This document shows, one piece after another, positions 26,153 to 33,359 of a stretch of DNA of 64,000 nt. Source of the DNA: Flavobacteriales bacterium (GTDB lineage Bacteria; Bacteroidota; Bacteroidia; Flavobacteriales_F; PHOS-HE28); contig JAEUTA010000006.1 in the NCBI GenBank assembly GCA_016788205.1, positions 124,001 to 188,000 on the forward strand, in the 5' to 3' direction. Under the pieces are notes generated by a model. The model did not search any database. It was not told the DNA's origin and saw only the letters and a program-made list of their open reading frames with translations. Within the stretch, counting starts at the first letter, position 1. Every line of letters begins with the position of its first letter. Made by a program: the position numbers and the translations under genes.

Positions 26153-26215
26153 CAAGTGACGAGTTTCAAGTGACAAGTTTTAAGTGGACGCGTTGGGAGC
26201 TTACCACTTGATACT
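26150..26215. repeat. AAGTG-type repeat spacer between gldB and gldC
   Basis: The gap contains TCAAGTGACGAGTTTCAAGTGA-like direct copies (TCAAGTGAC at 26152-26160, TCAAGTGAC at 26166-26174), then TAAGTGG and an inverted CCACTTGATACTTG (26204-26217). It has the same flavour as the GAAGTGTGAAG repeats between the hydrolase and engB. Confidence 0.45.
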
Positions 26216-26221
26216 TGGATC

Positions 26222-27241
26222 TTATCGGGGTTTATAGCTTTTCAGGATCACACGCGGATCGCTCAAGGCCAGGAGTTGCTGGAAGGTGAGATTCGGGTTC
26301 TCAGCCATGTAGGCCTTCACCATGCGGTAGCCGATCCACTCGCCGATGTGGCCGGGGCTTTCGTGTGGCAGGCCGCTGGTGAACGGGCCGTCGTTCATGA
26401 GCCTTCCGATGTCCTCGGCGCTCTTGCTGAACAGCTGATCCTTTGAAACGATATCCCTCCAGATGTTGTACTCGTTGGCTTCGCACCAAGCGAGCTGGTC
26501 CTTGGTGAAGGCGAACTTCAACGCCGGATCGGTATCAGGCAGCATGGCATCGAGCAACGCCATCACTTTCCCTGTCTCCACCAGGTTGTTGAGGAGGTCC
26601 TCACCGCGGATGTCGCGCGTGTAGTGAACGAGCAACCAGCCTTTGATGGCACCGGGCACGATCATCTCCGGTCGCATGCGCTCCTTCACATATTGGGGAA
26701 AGGCCTCCGGTGCCAGATACCCGATCACAGGATGTTGAGGGCCGATGAACCATTCCAGTCCGATACCCAGCACACTGTCCGTAGGAAAGATCCCATAGTT
26801 GAAACCGGAGTTGAAGGCGATGATACGCGGTGTGAGGCTATCCGGGAAAAGCAATTCAAGCCGCTTCAAGGCATCCTCGAAGCGGACGCGTTGCGGCTCC
26901 AGGTCGCCCAGCACGCTATCCACTGCGTGTTGAGCCAACGACCAATCCGGGTCGGTAGCGAAGGTCCTCAACATCAGCGGCAGTCGTGGATCCTCCACGG
27001 GCGTGCCTTGCAGGATATCCTCGACATAGGTGCGATAAAAGCTACCGTATTTCACCAAGGCTCTGGTGCTCATCTCCTGTAGGCTGTCCGGGGGAGTGTG
27101 GAAGACATCCCGATCCAACCGACCGATATCCACCTTGAGCGCGACATCCTCGATGGGAAGGTCGGTGTGACCATCATCGCCACAACCCGTCCAAATTACC
27201 GCGGCCGCCAAAAGTGCGGCCCATGCTCCGTAACTGTTCAA
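26222..27241 (-). CDS. gldB: Gliding motility lipoprotein GldB
   Basis: The protein has 339 residues when started at TTG 27241. It has a lipoprotein signal (AWAALLAAAVIWTGC), then the GldB body: VDIGRLDRDVFHTPPDSLQ, a FNSGFNYGIFPTDSVLGIGL segment and a C-terminal GHIGEWIGYRMVKAYMAENP. GldB is required for gliding in Flavobacterium and is usually next to gldC, as here. No ATG fits: the open frame upstream runs into the divergent PorT-like gene. A TTG start gives an 18-residue signal before the cysteine, and an exact -7 box (27275-27282) lies 33 bp upstream, supporting this choice. Confidence 0.88.
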   Translation of the reverse strand: MNSYGAWAALLAAAVIWTGCGDDGHTDLPIEDVALKVDIGRLDRDVFHTPPDSLQEMSTRALVKYGSFYRTYVEDILQGTPVEDPRLPLMLRTFATDPDWSLAQHAVDSVLGDLEPQRVRFEDALKRLELLFPDSLTPRIIAFNSGFNYGIFPTDSVLGIGLEWFIGPQHPVIGYLAPEAFPQYVKERMRPEMIVPGAIKGWLLVHYTRDIRGEDLLNNLVETGKVMALLDAMLPDTDPALKFAFTKDQLAWCEANEYNIWRDIVSKDQLFSKSAEDIGRLMNDGPFTSGLPHESPGHIGEWIGYRMVKAYMAENPNLTFQQLLALSDPRVILKSYKPR

Positions 27242-27247
27242 CCCGTA

Positions 27248-27255
27248 TACCTTTG
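27248..27255 (+). promoter_or_regulatory. -7 promoter element TACCTTTG of the PorT-like gene
   Basis: This is an exact TAnnTTTG match, 26 bp before the ATG at 27282. It lies downstream of the gldB -7 box, so the first bases of the two divergent transcripts overlap. Confidence 0.6.
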
Positions 27256-27274
27256 AGCGTCCTTTAACGAGCCA

Positions 27275-27282
27275 CAAACCTA
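27275..27282 (-). promoter_or_regulatory. -7 promoter element TAGGTTTG of gldB
   Basis: This is an exact TAnnTTTG match on the minus strand, 33 bp before the TTG start of gldB. Its last base overlaps the first base of the ATG of the PorT-like gene. Confidence 0.55.
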
Positions 27283-27989
27283 TGAAGAAGGCCCTCCTGA
27301 TCCTTGCCGCCGCCGCATTGGCCGCACCCACATTGAACGCCCAAGATGACGCCGGGGTACGGCTGGGCATCAAAGTAGCCCCGAACATGTCGTGGATCAA
27401 AGCCGATACGAAAGGCTTGGATAGTGATGGCAGCAAGGTCGGCCTCACCTTCGGGTTGGTCACCGAATTCCCGCTCGGAAGCAGTGGCAACTACCGTTTC
27501 GGGACCGGCCTTTTCCTGAACTACGCAGGAGGCAACTACAAGCAAAGCATCACTTATACCGATGCCAACAACGCGCAGGTAACAAGGGATCTCTCCAGCA
27601 AGACCAAGCTGCAGTATATCGAACTCCCCCTTACGGTGAAGCTGATGACCAACGAGATCGGTTACATGCGTTACTACGGCCGGCTTGGATTCAGTACGGC
27701 CTACAACATCAGCGCCAAGGGGGACTATGAGACCATCGCTGTCGCCAACGGGGTTACCGGCTTGGCCAGCTTTGAGGACGAGGACATCAAGGACAACATC
27801 CAACCTTTCCGGGCCGGTCTGATCGTCGGTGCGGGTATGGAGTACAACTTCTCCGGAAGCACCACTGTTCAGGTTGGCGTTAACTACCACAACGGCTTCA
27901 CGAACCTGCTGAAGGATGTGAAAGTGGGCGACAAGAACGCCAAGCTGCTACAGAACATGCTGGAGCTGGATCTGGCGGTGTTCTTCTGA
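27282..27989 (+). CDS. PorT-family outer-membrane beta-barrel protein
   Basis: The 235-residue protein starts with a signal peptide (KKALLILAAAALAAPTLNAQ) and continues as alternating short strands typical of an eight-stranded barrel: VRLGIKVAPNMSWIKAD, LQYIELPLTVKLMTNEIG, and the terminal phenylalanine-ending strand ELDLAVFF. The YIELPLTVKL pattern is shared by the PorT and outer-membrane-protein beta-barrel family of Bacteroidota. PorT is a T9SS component in Porphyromonas, but most family members have no assigned role, so no gene symbol is given. A strong terminator follows. Confidence 0.85.
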   Translation: MKKALLILAAAALAAPTLNAQDDAGVRLGIKVAPNMSWIKADTKGLDSDGSKVGLTFGLVTEFPLGSSGNYRFGTGLFLNYAGGNYKQSITYTDANNAQVTRDLSSKTKLQYIELPLTVKLMTNEIGYMRYYGRLGFSTAYNISAKGDYETIAVANGVTGLASFEDEDIKDNIQPFRAGLIVGAGMEYNFSGSTTVQVGVNYHNGFTNLLKDVKVGDKNAKLLQNMLELDLAVFF

Positions 27990-28007
27990 GCAACGATCCT
28001 TACTCAC

Positions 28008-28049
28008 CGAACCCCGCGCACCACCGGTGAGCGGGGTTCGTTTCTTTTG
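28008..28049 (+). terminator. Rho-independent terminator after the PorT-like gene
   Basis: CGAACCCCGC (28008-28017) pairs perfectly with GCGGGGTTCG (28031-28040), and TTTCTTTTG follows directly. The same T-rich tail resembles a -7 box (TTCTTTTG, 28042-28049) for nadE. Confidence 0.85.
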
Positions 28050-28054
28050 TAGCG

Positions 28055-28852
28055 ATGAAGACCCAACTAGTCATCGAACACATCAGCGGCTGGCTGAAGG
28101 AATATTGTGAGCGCAACCGGCAGCGAGGCTTCGTGGTGGGGGTGAGCGGAGGCATCGACAGTGCGGTGACGAGTGCCCTGTGCGCACGCACGGGACTACC
28201 CACGCTGTGCGTGGAGATGCCCATCCACCAAGCGAAAAGCCATGTCACCCGTGCGCTGGAACATGTGGCCGACCTACAGACCCGACATCCGAACGTGTCG
28301 CTCATGCGCGTGGACCTTACCCCTACGTTCGACACGATCGAACGCGTGCTGCCGGATACCACGGACGATGCGGCCCACCAGCTTGCTCTGGCTAACACCC
28401 GTGCGCGCCTTCGGATGACCGCGCTCTACTATCTCGCGGGCGTCAACCAGAGCCTCGTTGCGGGCACGGGCAACAAAGTAGAGGACTTCGGCGTCGGCTT
28501 CTTCACCAAATACGGCGATGGTGGTGTGGACCTCTCCCCCATAGCGGACCTGACCAAGAGCGAAGTGTATACTGTTGCGAAGGAGCTCGGCATCGTGGAG
28601 AGCATCATGCAAGCGGCGCCCACGGACGGGCTCTTCGGAGACAGCCGCACGGACGAGGACCAGATCGGTGCGAGCTATCCTGAATTGGAGTGGGCCATGG
28701 ATCTGCGCAACAGCGGACGTGACACCGCGCAACTGGAACTGAGCGATCGGCAGCGTCAAGTGTTGAACATCTACGACCGCAGGCATAAAGCCAACCGTCA
28801 CAAGATGGACCCTATACCGGTATGCCTTATCCCGGGCGAACTGAAAGCCTGA
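28055..28852 (+). CDS. nadE: NAD+ synthase, ammonia-dependent
   Basis: NadE amidates nicotinic-acid adenine dinucleotide to NAD+ with ATP. The 265-residue protein has the PP-loop VGVSGGIDSAVTSAL, the substrate segment LVAGTGNKVEDFGVGFFTKYGDGGVDLSPI and the ADLTKSEVY motif. It has no glutaminase domain, so it should use free ammonia or a separate partner. In several Flavobacteriia nadE lies next to gldBC, as it does here with one barrel gene in between. It begins five bases after the T-tract of the previous terminator. Confidence 0.96.
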   Translation: MKTQLVIEHISGWLKEYCERNRQRGFVVGVSGGIDSAVTSALCARTGLPTLCVEMPIHQAKSHVTRALEHVADLQTRHPNVSLMRVDLTPTFDTIERVLPDTTDDAAHQLALANTRARLRMTALYYLAGVNQSLVAGTGNKVEDFGVGFFTKYGDGGVDLSPIADLTKSEVYTVAKELGIVESIMQAAPTDGLFGDSRTDEDQIGASYPELEWAMDLRNSGRDTAQLELSDRQRQVLNIYDRRHKANRHKMDPIPVCLIPGELKA

Positions 28853-28913
28853 CCCGCTCGGGCAATTCCAGACGCATTCATGCGTTCATCGTACGTACCC
28901 CACCACCACGGAT

Positions 28914-29777
28914 ATGATCCGATCCATTCTGGTTCTTCTTCCGTGGATGGCGCTTATCCCATCCGCAACGGCGCAAGACACGTTGCTGCATGTCAATGGG
29001 GAGCGCATCATCGGCCAGGTAGAGGAGATACTGCGCGACGAGATCCGCTACCGCATCAATTCAGCCGGCAACTCGGTGATCGTGGTAGTGAACAAGAGCG
29101 AACTGGAGTGGATACACCTGGCCGGTGGCCAGCGTTTCCAGTTCGGCGAAGGCGTTTGGAACGACCCGAAGTCCAGCGCCTTCATGAAGCGGCACCGGGT
29201 GCTCAGCATGGACGTCTTCGCACCGGCATTGGATCATATCACCATCGGCTATGAGCATTTGCTTTCGCCGGGCCACAGTCTTGTTGCGAAAGTGGGCCGT
29301 ATCGGCGTGTGGGATACCGATGGTTTCGGCAATGGCTTGGTGAACGACGGCTTCTTGGTGAAACTCGGATCGCGGCATGCGCTACCTGAAGGGAGCAAGC
29401 GATCCAGCATGCTCGGTAGCCACCTCCTTGCAGGTTGGTACATACGTCCGGAATTGATGTACAGCTACTGGGCGCACACCGATCAGCGGTACGCGTACGG
29501 CCCGTTCATAGGCCCGTACGAGACGTATAAGGAAGTGAATTTCTACGCTAGCGCTGCGGTGAACATCGCCGTCGGCACACAGGTGTTCCTGAGCGAGCGC
29601 ATCTGCATGGACTTCTATGCTGGTCTGGGCTACGGTATCTCTTGGCGCAATGGTGTAAGCCAACCCAACGACGGTCGTTATCAAAGTCGCGAGAACTACT
29701 CCTTCTCGCATCTTTTCTTCGGCGGAAGTTCACCGCTTTGCACCAGCGGTGGTGTGCTGCTAGGCTACACGTTCTGA
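28914..29777 (+). CDS. Secreted outer-membrane protein of unknown function
   Basis: The 287-residue protein has a signal peptide (MIRSILVLLPWMALIPSATAQ). A small N-terminal domain of about 60 residues follows (LLHVNGERIIGQVEEILRDE to SELEWIHLAGG), resembling the short sheet domains that precede barrels in Bacteroidota. The rest is rich in alternating strands and ends in GGVLLGYTF, the aromatic end expected of a BAM-inserted barrel. I do not recognise a family with certainty. It lies between nadE and the metallophosphoesterase on the same strand (62- and 52-bp gaps). Confidence 0.75.
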   Translation: MIRSILVLLPWMALIPSATAQDTLLHVNGERIIGQVEEILRDEIRYRINSAGNSVIVVVNKSELEWIHLAGGQRFQFGEGVWNDPKSSAFMKRHRVLSMDVFAPALDHITIGYEHLLSPGHSLVAKVGRIGVWDTDGFGNGLVNDGFLVKLGSRHALPEGSKRSSMLGSHLLAGWYIRPELMYSYWAHTDQRYAYGPFIGPYETYKEVNFYASAAVNIAVGTQVFLSERICMDFYAGLGYGISWRNGVSQPNDGRYQSRENYSFSHLFFGGSSPLCTSGGVLLGYTF

Positions 29778-29829
29778 GCAGCGCGTTCCTGTTCGCGATA
29801 TTTGGTCTCCTGCCTTCCAGGCTTGTACC

Positions 29830-31707
29830 ATGGACCACCCCGAACAGACGACACCCCAAGCAAAGGCCCACGACGAGAACGCGGTGCCGATCGCTCGTCG
29901 CATCAGTAAGGTCGCATCGATCCTTCCGCCGTTGTTCCGCTTGAGCGGAAAGCCCGAGCGCATGCCCATGGTCGGTTGGTTCGATCCCGGGGAACTGTTC
30001 TCCACGGGCCTGCGCAGCATGATCTCGCTCGTGATCGGCGAGCAGAGCGACAAGCGGTTGATGCAAGCGCTCGCTTCGCGCAAACAGGAGTACTACGACC
30101 ACAGCATCCACTACCTCGACCGCTCCCATGGGCCGCAGCCGTTGAAGGAAAAGGCGCGCGAAGACATCTGGTTGGACTACATCTGTGATACCGGCGACGG
30201 CTGGAACCCGACCTACGCCATCGCCATGGCCGCTGCACAACGCAAGCTGACCGTTCATGGCGCACATGGCGCAATCGACCTTCCGCGTGGGGATGTGCTC
30301 GTGTTCGGTGGCGATGAGGTCTACCCCACTCCATCGCGCGAAGAATACCAGCGCCGGTTGGTGGTTCCATACACCAAGGCCTTCGGTGATGACCAGCCGG
30401 AAGAGCGCCCGCATGTCTATGCGATCCCCGGGAATCACGATTGGTACGATGGCCTCAGCGCGTTCTCAAGGCTCTTCTGCTCGGACATCGGCGGACGTCG
30501 GTTCGCCGGTTGGTGGACACGGCAGAAACGCAGCTACTTCGTATTGAAGTTGCCGCATGGCTGGTGGCTCTTGGGCAGCGACGGCCAATTGCAAAGCGAC
30601 ATGGACGTGCCGCAGATCGAGCATTTCCGCGAGATCGCCGAGCGCCACATGAAGTTCGGTGACAAAGTCATCCTCTGCCTGTCATTACCCGTGTGGGTCT
30701 ATGCACAGAAGTACCGTGCCATGGGGCGCACCTTCGATGAGACCGACCTGATCCACTTGCGGGAGGAAGTTTTCGCCAAGCGCGGCATCGAAGTGAAGGT
30801 GTTCCTCACCGGCGATCTCCATCACTACCGTCGCCACGAGGAAACGAAGGAAAGCGCAGGTGAAGCCCAACCCGTGCAGAAGATCACAGCGGGTGGTGGC
30901 GGAGCCTTCCTTCACCCCACCCACGAAGAGGATGTGAGCCTGTTGGTGGAGGAACCATCCACACCGGAAGCAAAGGCACGCAACTACGCGGTGAAGGCCA
31001 CCTATCCCGACATGAAGAGGTCGGCGCGCATCGCCTACGGCAACCTGCTCTTCCTCCTCAAGAACCCCCGCTTCGGCATCGTTCCGGCTTTGCTCTATCT
31101 CATCACGGCGTGGTTGGTCGGTGCATCCGTGGGTGCCGAAGTACCGCGTTCGTTGTGGCGGGCCATGCGCATCACGGCCGATGTGCTTGGCGACAATCCC
31201 GGCCTTGCGTTATGGATGCTCAGCATCCTTGCCGCTTTCTTGGCCTTCACCGATACCCACAGCAAGGTGTATCGCGTTCTGGGAGGACTTGCTCATTGGG
31301 TCGTGCACATCGCTGCCATGTTCTACATCGGATGGGGTGCGTTAAGCCTTTCGCACATGCTGTTCGGCGAACTGGTCTTCTTCCGCAGCGCGCTCACGGG
31401 ATTTCTCATCTTCAGCGGAGGTTGGATCGCGGGCTCCATCATCATGGGCATCTACCTGCTCGTCTCCATCAACGTGTTCGGCCGCCACAGCGAAGAAGCC
31501 TTCAGCGGGTTGAAACACCAGGACCACAAGCACTTCCTTCGGTTGAACATCGACCGGCAAGGCACCCTCACGATCTGGCCGATCAAGATCGAACGCGTAC
31601 CAAGGAGCTGGCGCGAACGCAAAGCCGGAGAGCCTACGAACGCGTTGGTGGTCCCGGCGGCGCCGCTGAAAGCGGAGTTGATCGAGGCCCCGATCGTGGT
31701 GCGTTGA
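29830..31707 (+). CDS. Calcineurin-like metallophosphoesterase with C-terminal membrane domain
   Basis: The 625-residue protein carries the metal-binding motifs of the calcineurin-type fold: DTGDG (120-124), GGDEVYP (160-166), GNHDWYDG (201-208) and TGDLHHY (327-333). The last third has four membrane helices between about residues 415 and 550, and a soluble tail with KIERVPRSW follows. The enzyme half is probably cytoplasmic, held to the inner membrane by the C-terminal helices. The substrate (phospholipid, nucleotide or pyrophosphate) cannot be read. A one-mismatch -7 box GATATTTG lies at 29797-29804. It ends 4 bp before the convergent DUF6268 gene. Confidence 0.85.
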   Translation: MDHPEQTTPQAKAHDENAVPIARRISKVASILPPLFRLSGKPERMPMVGWFDPGELFSTGLRSMISLVIGEQSDKRLMQALASRKQEYYDHSIHYLDRSHGPQPLKEKAREDIWLDYICDTGDGWNPTYAIAMAAAQRKLTVHGAHGAIDLPRGDVLVFGGDEVYPTPSREEYQRRLVVPYTKAFGDDQPEERPHVYAIPGNHDWYDGLSAFSRLFCSDIGGRRFAGWWTRQKRSYFVLKLPHGWWLLGSDGQLQSDMDVPQIEHFREIAERHMKFGDKVILCLSLPVWVYAQKYRAMGRTFDETDLIHLREEVFAKRGIEVKVFLTGDLHHYRRHEETKESAGEAQPVQKITAGGGGAFLHPTHEEDVSLLVEEPSTPEAKARNYAVKATYPDMKRSARIAYGNLLFLLKNPRFGIVPALLYLITAWLVGASVGAEVPRSLWRAMRITADVLGDNPGLALWMLSILAAFLAFTDTHSKVYRVLGGLAHWVVHIAAMFYIGWGALSLSHMLFGELVFFRSALTGFLIFSGGWIAGSIIMGIYLLVSINVFGRHSEEAFSGLKHQDHKHFLRLNIDRQGTLTIWPIKIERVPRSWRERKAGEPTNALVVPAAPLKAELIEAPIVVR

Positions 31708-31711
31708 CCCT

Positions 31712-32701
31712 TCAGCGCAGCACCTCGCCGATCAAGCGCTCCAGCGTGCTTTGACCGAAGAAGATGTTCATGCCCACCATCACGCTCATTCCAGGGTCGA
31801 TGGGGTAACGCTGGAGGTCGCCGTTCATATCTGGCAGGCGCAAAGCATGTACGGGAAGTCCGACCAACTCCGCGCGCAGTTGAACGGTCTTCGAGAGCTT
31901 GTGCCGCACGTTGATGAAAGCCCGCAGTGCCGTGTAGTTGATGTTCACGCGCTCGTCACCCTGCGCGAACCCGCTGCGGAAGCCATCCGCGCCGATGCCC
32001 GCCAAGAGCCTCGTCCGTTCGCCAGACTTGTATCCCACGGCGAGTTGCAAGGGAAGTATGTACTGAAAGCTCCATCGGTCACCGATCGGTTCCACACCAC
32101 CCACGAAGGGTACGGGGAAGTTAAGCCCATCGCTGAACGTCAATACAGCACCATAGAAGAGCTGTCGGCGCAGACCCTTGACCTGCATTTTGCCGATCAC
32201 CCCGTTGAAGCGCGGCACCACCCTCTCCAGTGTGGTTCCCTCTTCACTCACATTCATGTTGACGCTCCAGAAGAGCACGCGGTATTTCTTGGTCAGGCTG
32301 ATCCCCAAGGCACCTACCGAAGCGGAATGCAACGACCGAGGATCACCGCTCAAGCGCAGATCACGGCCACTATAGCGTGCGCTCACCATCACTTGTGAAG
32401 CCCGCACACGAACGCTGTTCTTGATCACGTCCTTCAGGTCATCACCAGTAAGGTTCAATTCAAGGCCGGCGGTCCACTTCTTGTACACAGGAACGGTGAA
32501 GCCAGCCATGATCGATCGGTCATCGAACGTACCGGGATCATTGGTGAAAGGCACTTCGGGCGTCCAGCGGGCATCCAGCCGCAAGCGTGGGCGGAAGAGT
32601 TGGTCGAACTGTTCGAGGTCGAAGGATTGGGCGCAGGCAGCAACACCCTGGGACCAAAGGAAAAGAATGAACGCCGGCCGGAAAAGACTGATCAAGCGCA
32701 T
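31712..32701 (-). CDS. DUF6268-type outer-membrane beta-barrel protein
   Basis: The 329-residue protein has a signal peptide (MRLISLFRPAFILFLWSQGVAACAQ) and a body of alternating strands, such as KKYRVLFWSVNMNVSEEG, RWSFQYILPLQLAVGYKSGERTR-like strands, and the terminal VMVGMNIFFGQSTLERL. The pattern fits DUF6268 barrels of Bacteroidota, whose role is unknown. The frame is open far upstream, but this ATG is the only one giving a signal peptide. It is divergent from the sigma-factor gene, with about 100 bp between starts, so it may belong to the sigma regulon. Confidence 0.78.
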   Translation of the reverse strand: MRLISLFRPAFILFLWSQGVAACAQSFDLEQFDQLFRPRLRLDARWTPEVPFTNDPGTFDDRSIMAGFTVPVYKKWTAGLELNLTGDDLKDVIKNSVRVRASQVMVSARYSGRDLRLSGDPRSLHSASVGALGISLTKKYRVLFWSVNMNVSEEGTTLERVVPRFNGVIGKMQVKGLRRQLFYGAVLTFSDGLNFPVPFVGGVEPIGDRWSFQYILPLQLAVGYKSGERTRLLAGIGADGFRSGFAQGDERVNINYTALRAFINVRHKLSKTVQLRAELVGLPVHALRLPDMNGDLQRYPIDPGMSVMVGMNIFFGQSTLERLIGEVLR

Positions 32702-32798
32702 GGGGAGCGAAGGTCGTGGATACTTCCTGTGGAGACGCATGTGTCGATCAGGGGTCACCTTTCGTTCTTTGTGGCACATGAGGGCAAAGAGCGAACCT

Positions 32799-33356
32799 AT
32801 GAGCGACCCCGAACTGCTCGCCGCGCTACGGAGCGGCAAGGCCGAAGCCGCCTTCATCCAACTGTACCGACAACTACCGGATGTCACCACCTGGATCCGC
32901 AGCCACACCGGCTCCAGAACCGAAGCGCGTGACATTTTCCAGGACGCCTTGGTGATCCTTCATGAGAAGGTCGCCGAACCCGAATTCACATCATCCGGGC
33001 CCGTTGCGGGCTTCCTCTTCGGCATCTGCCGCAACCTCTGGCTGGCCGAATTGCGCGTGAAGGGCCGTTCGGAAAAGTACATCGCCGCCATCTCAGCTGA
33101 AAAGAAGGACGAAGAACCGGTGATGACCAGCGTCAATGAGCCATTGATGCAACTCGCGGAACGCGCCTTTGCCACCCTCGGCGAAAAGTGCCGCGAGCTT
33201 CTTTCCCGCTTCTACATCGGCAACGAACCGCTCGCGACCATCGCGCAAGCCTTCGGATACACCGGTGAAGGCGCTGCGAAGACACGCAAGTACAAGTGCC
33301 TGGAACAGGCCCGTGCGAAGTACCGTCTGCTATTGTCGAACAACCAAACCATCTAA
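32799..33356 (+). CDS. ECF-type RNA polymerase sigma factor
   Basis: The 185-residue protein has sigma region 2 (AFIQLYRQLPDVTTWIRSHT, ARDIFQDALVILHEKV) and region 4 with a helix-turn-helix (LLSRFYIGNEPLATIAQAFG followed by AAKTRKYKCLEQARAKYR). It fits the sigma-70 ECF family. Starts at 32778 (MRAKSEPM) and 32799 (MSDPELL) are both possible; the later one is chosen because it aligns with the usual length. The gene is followed after three bases by an anti-sigma-like membrane protein, so the pair should form one transmembrane signalling unit. Confidence 0.9.
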   Translation: MSDPELLAALRSGKAEAAFIQLYRQLPDVTTWIRSHTGSRTEARDIFQDALVILHEKVAEPEFTSSGPVAGFLFGICRNLWLAELRVKGRSEKYIAAISAEKKDEEPVMTSVNEPLMQLAERAFATLGEKCRELLSRFYIGNEPLATIAQAFGYTGEGAAKTRKYKCLEQARAKYRLLLSNNQTI

Positions 33357-33359
33357 GCC

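Noticed and set aside
32421..32798. A longer N-terminus for the sigma factor
   Set aside because: The upstream extension overlaps the divergent DUF6268 signal-peptide region and does not resemble a sigma domain.
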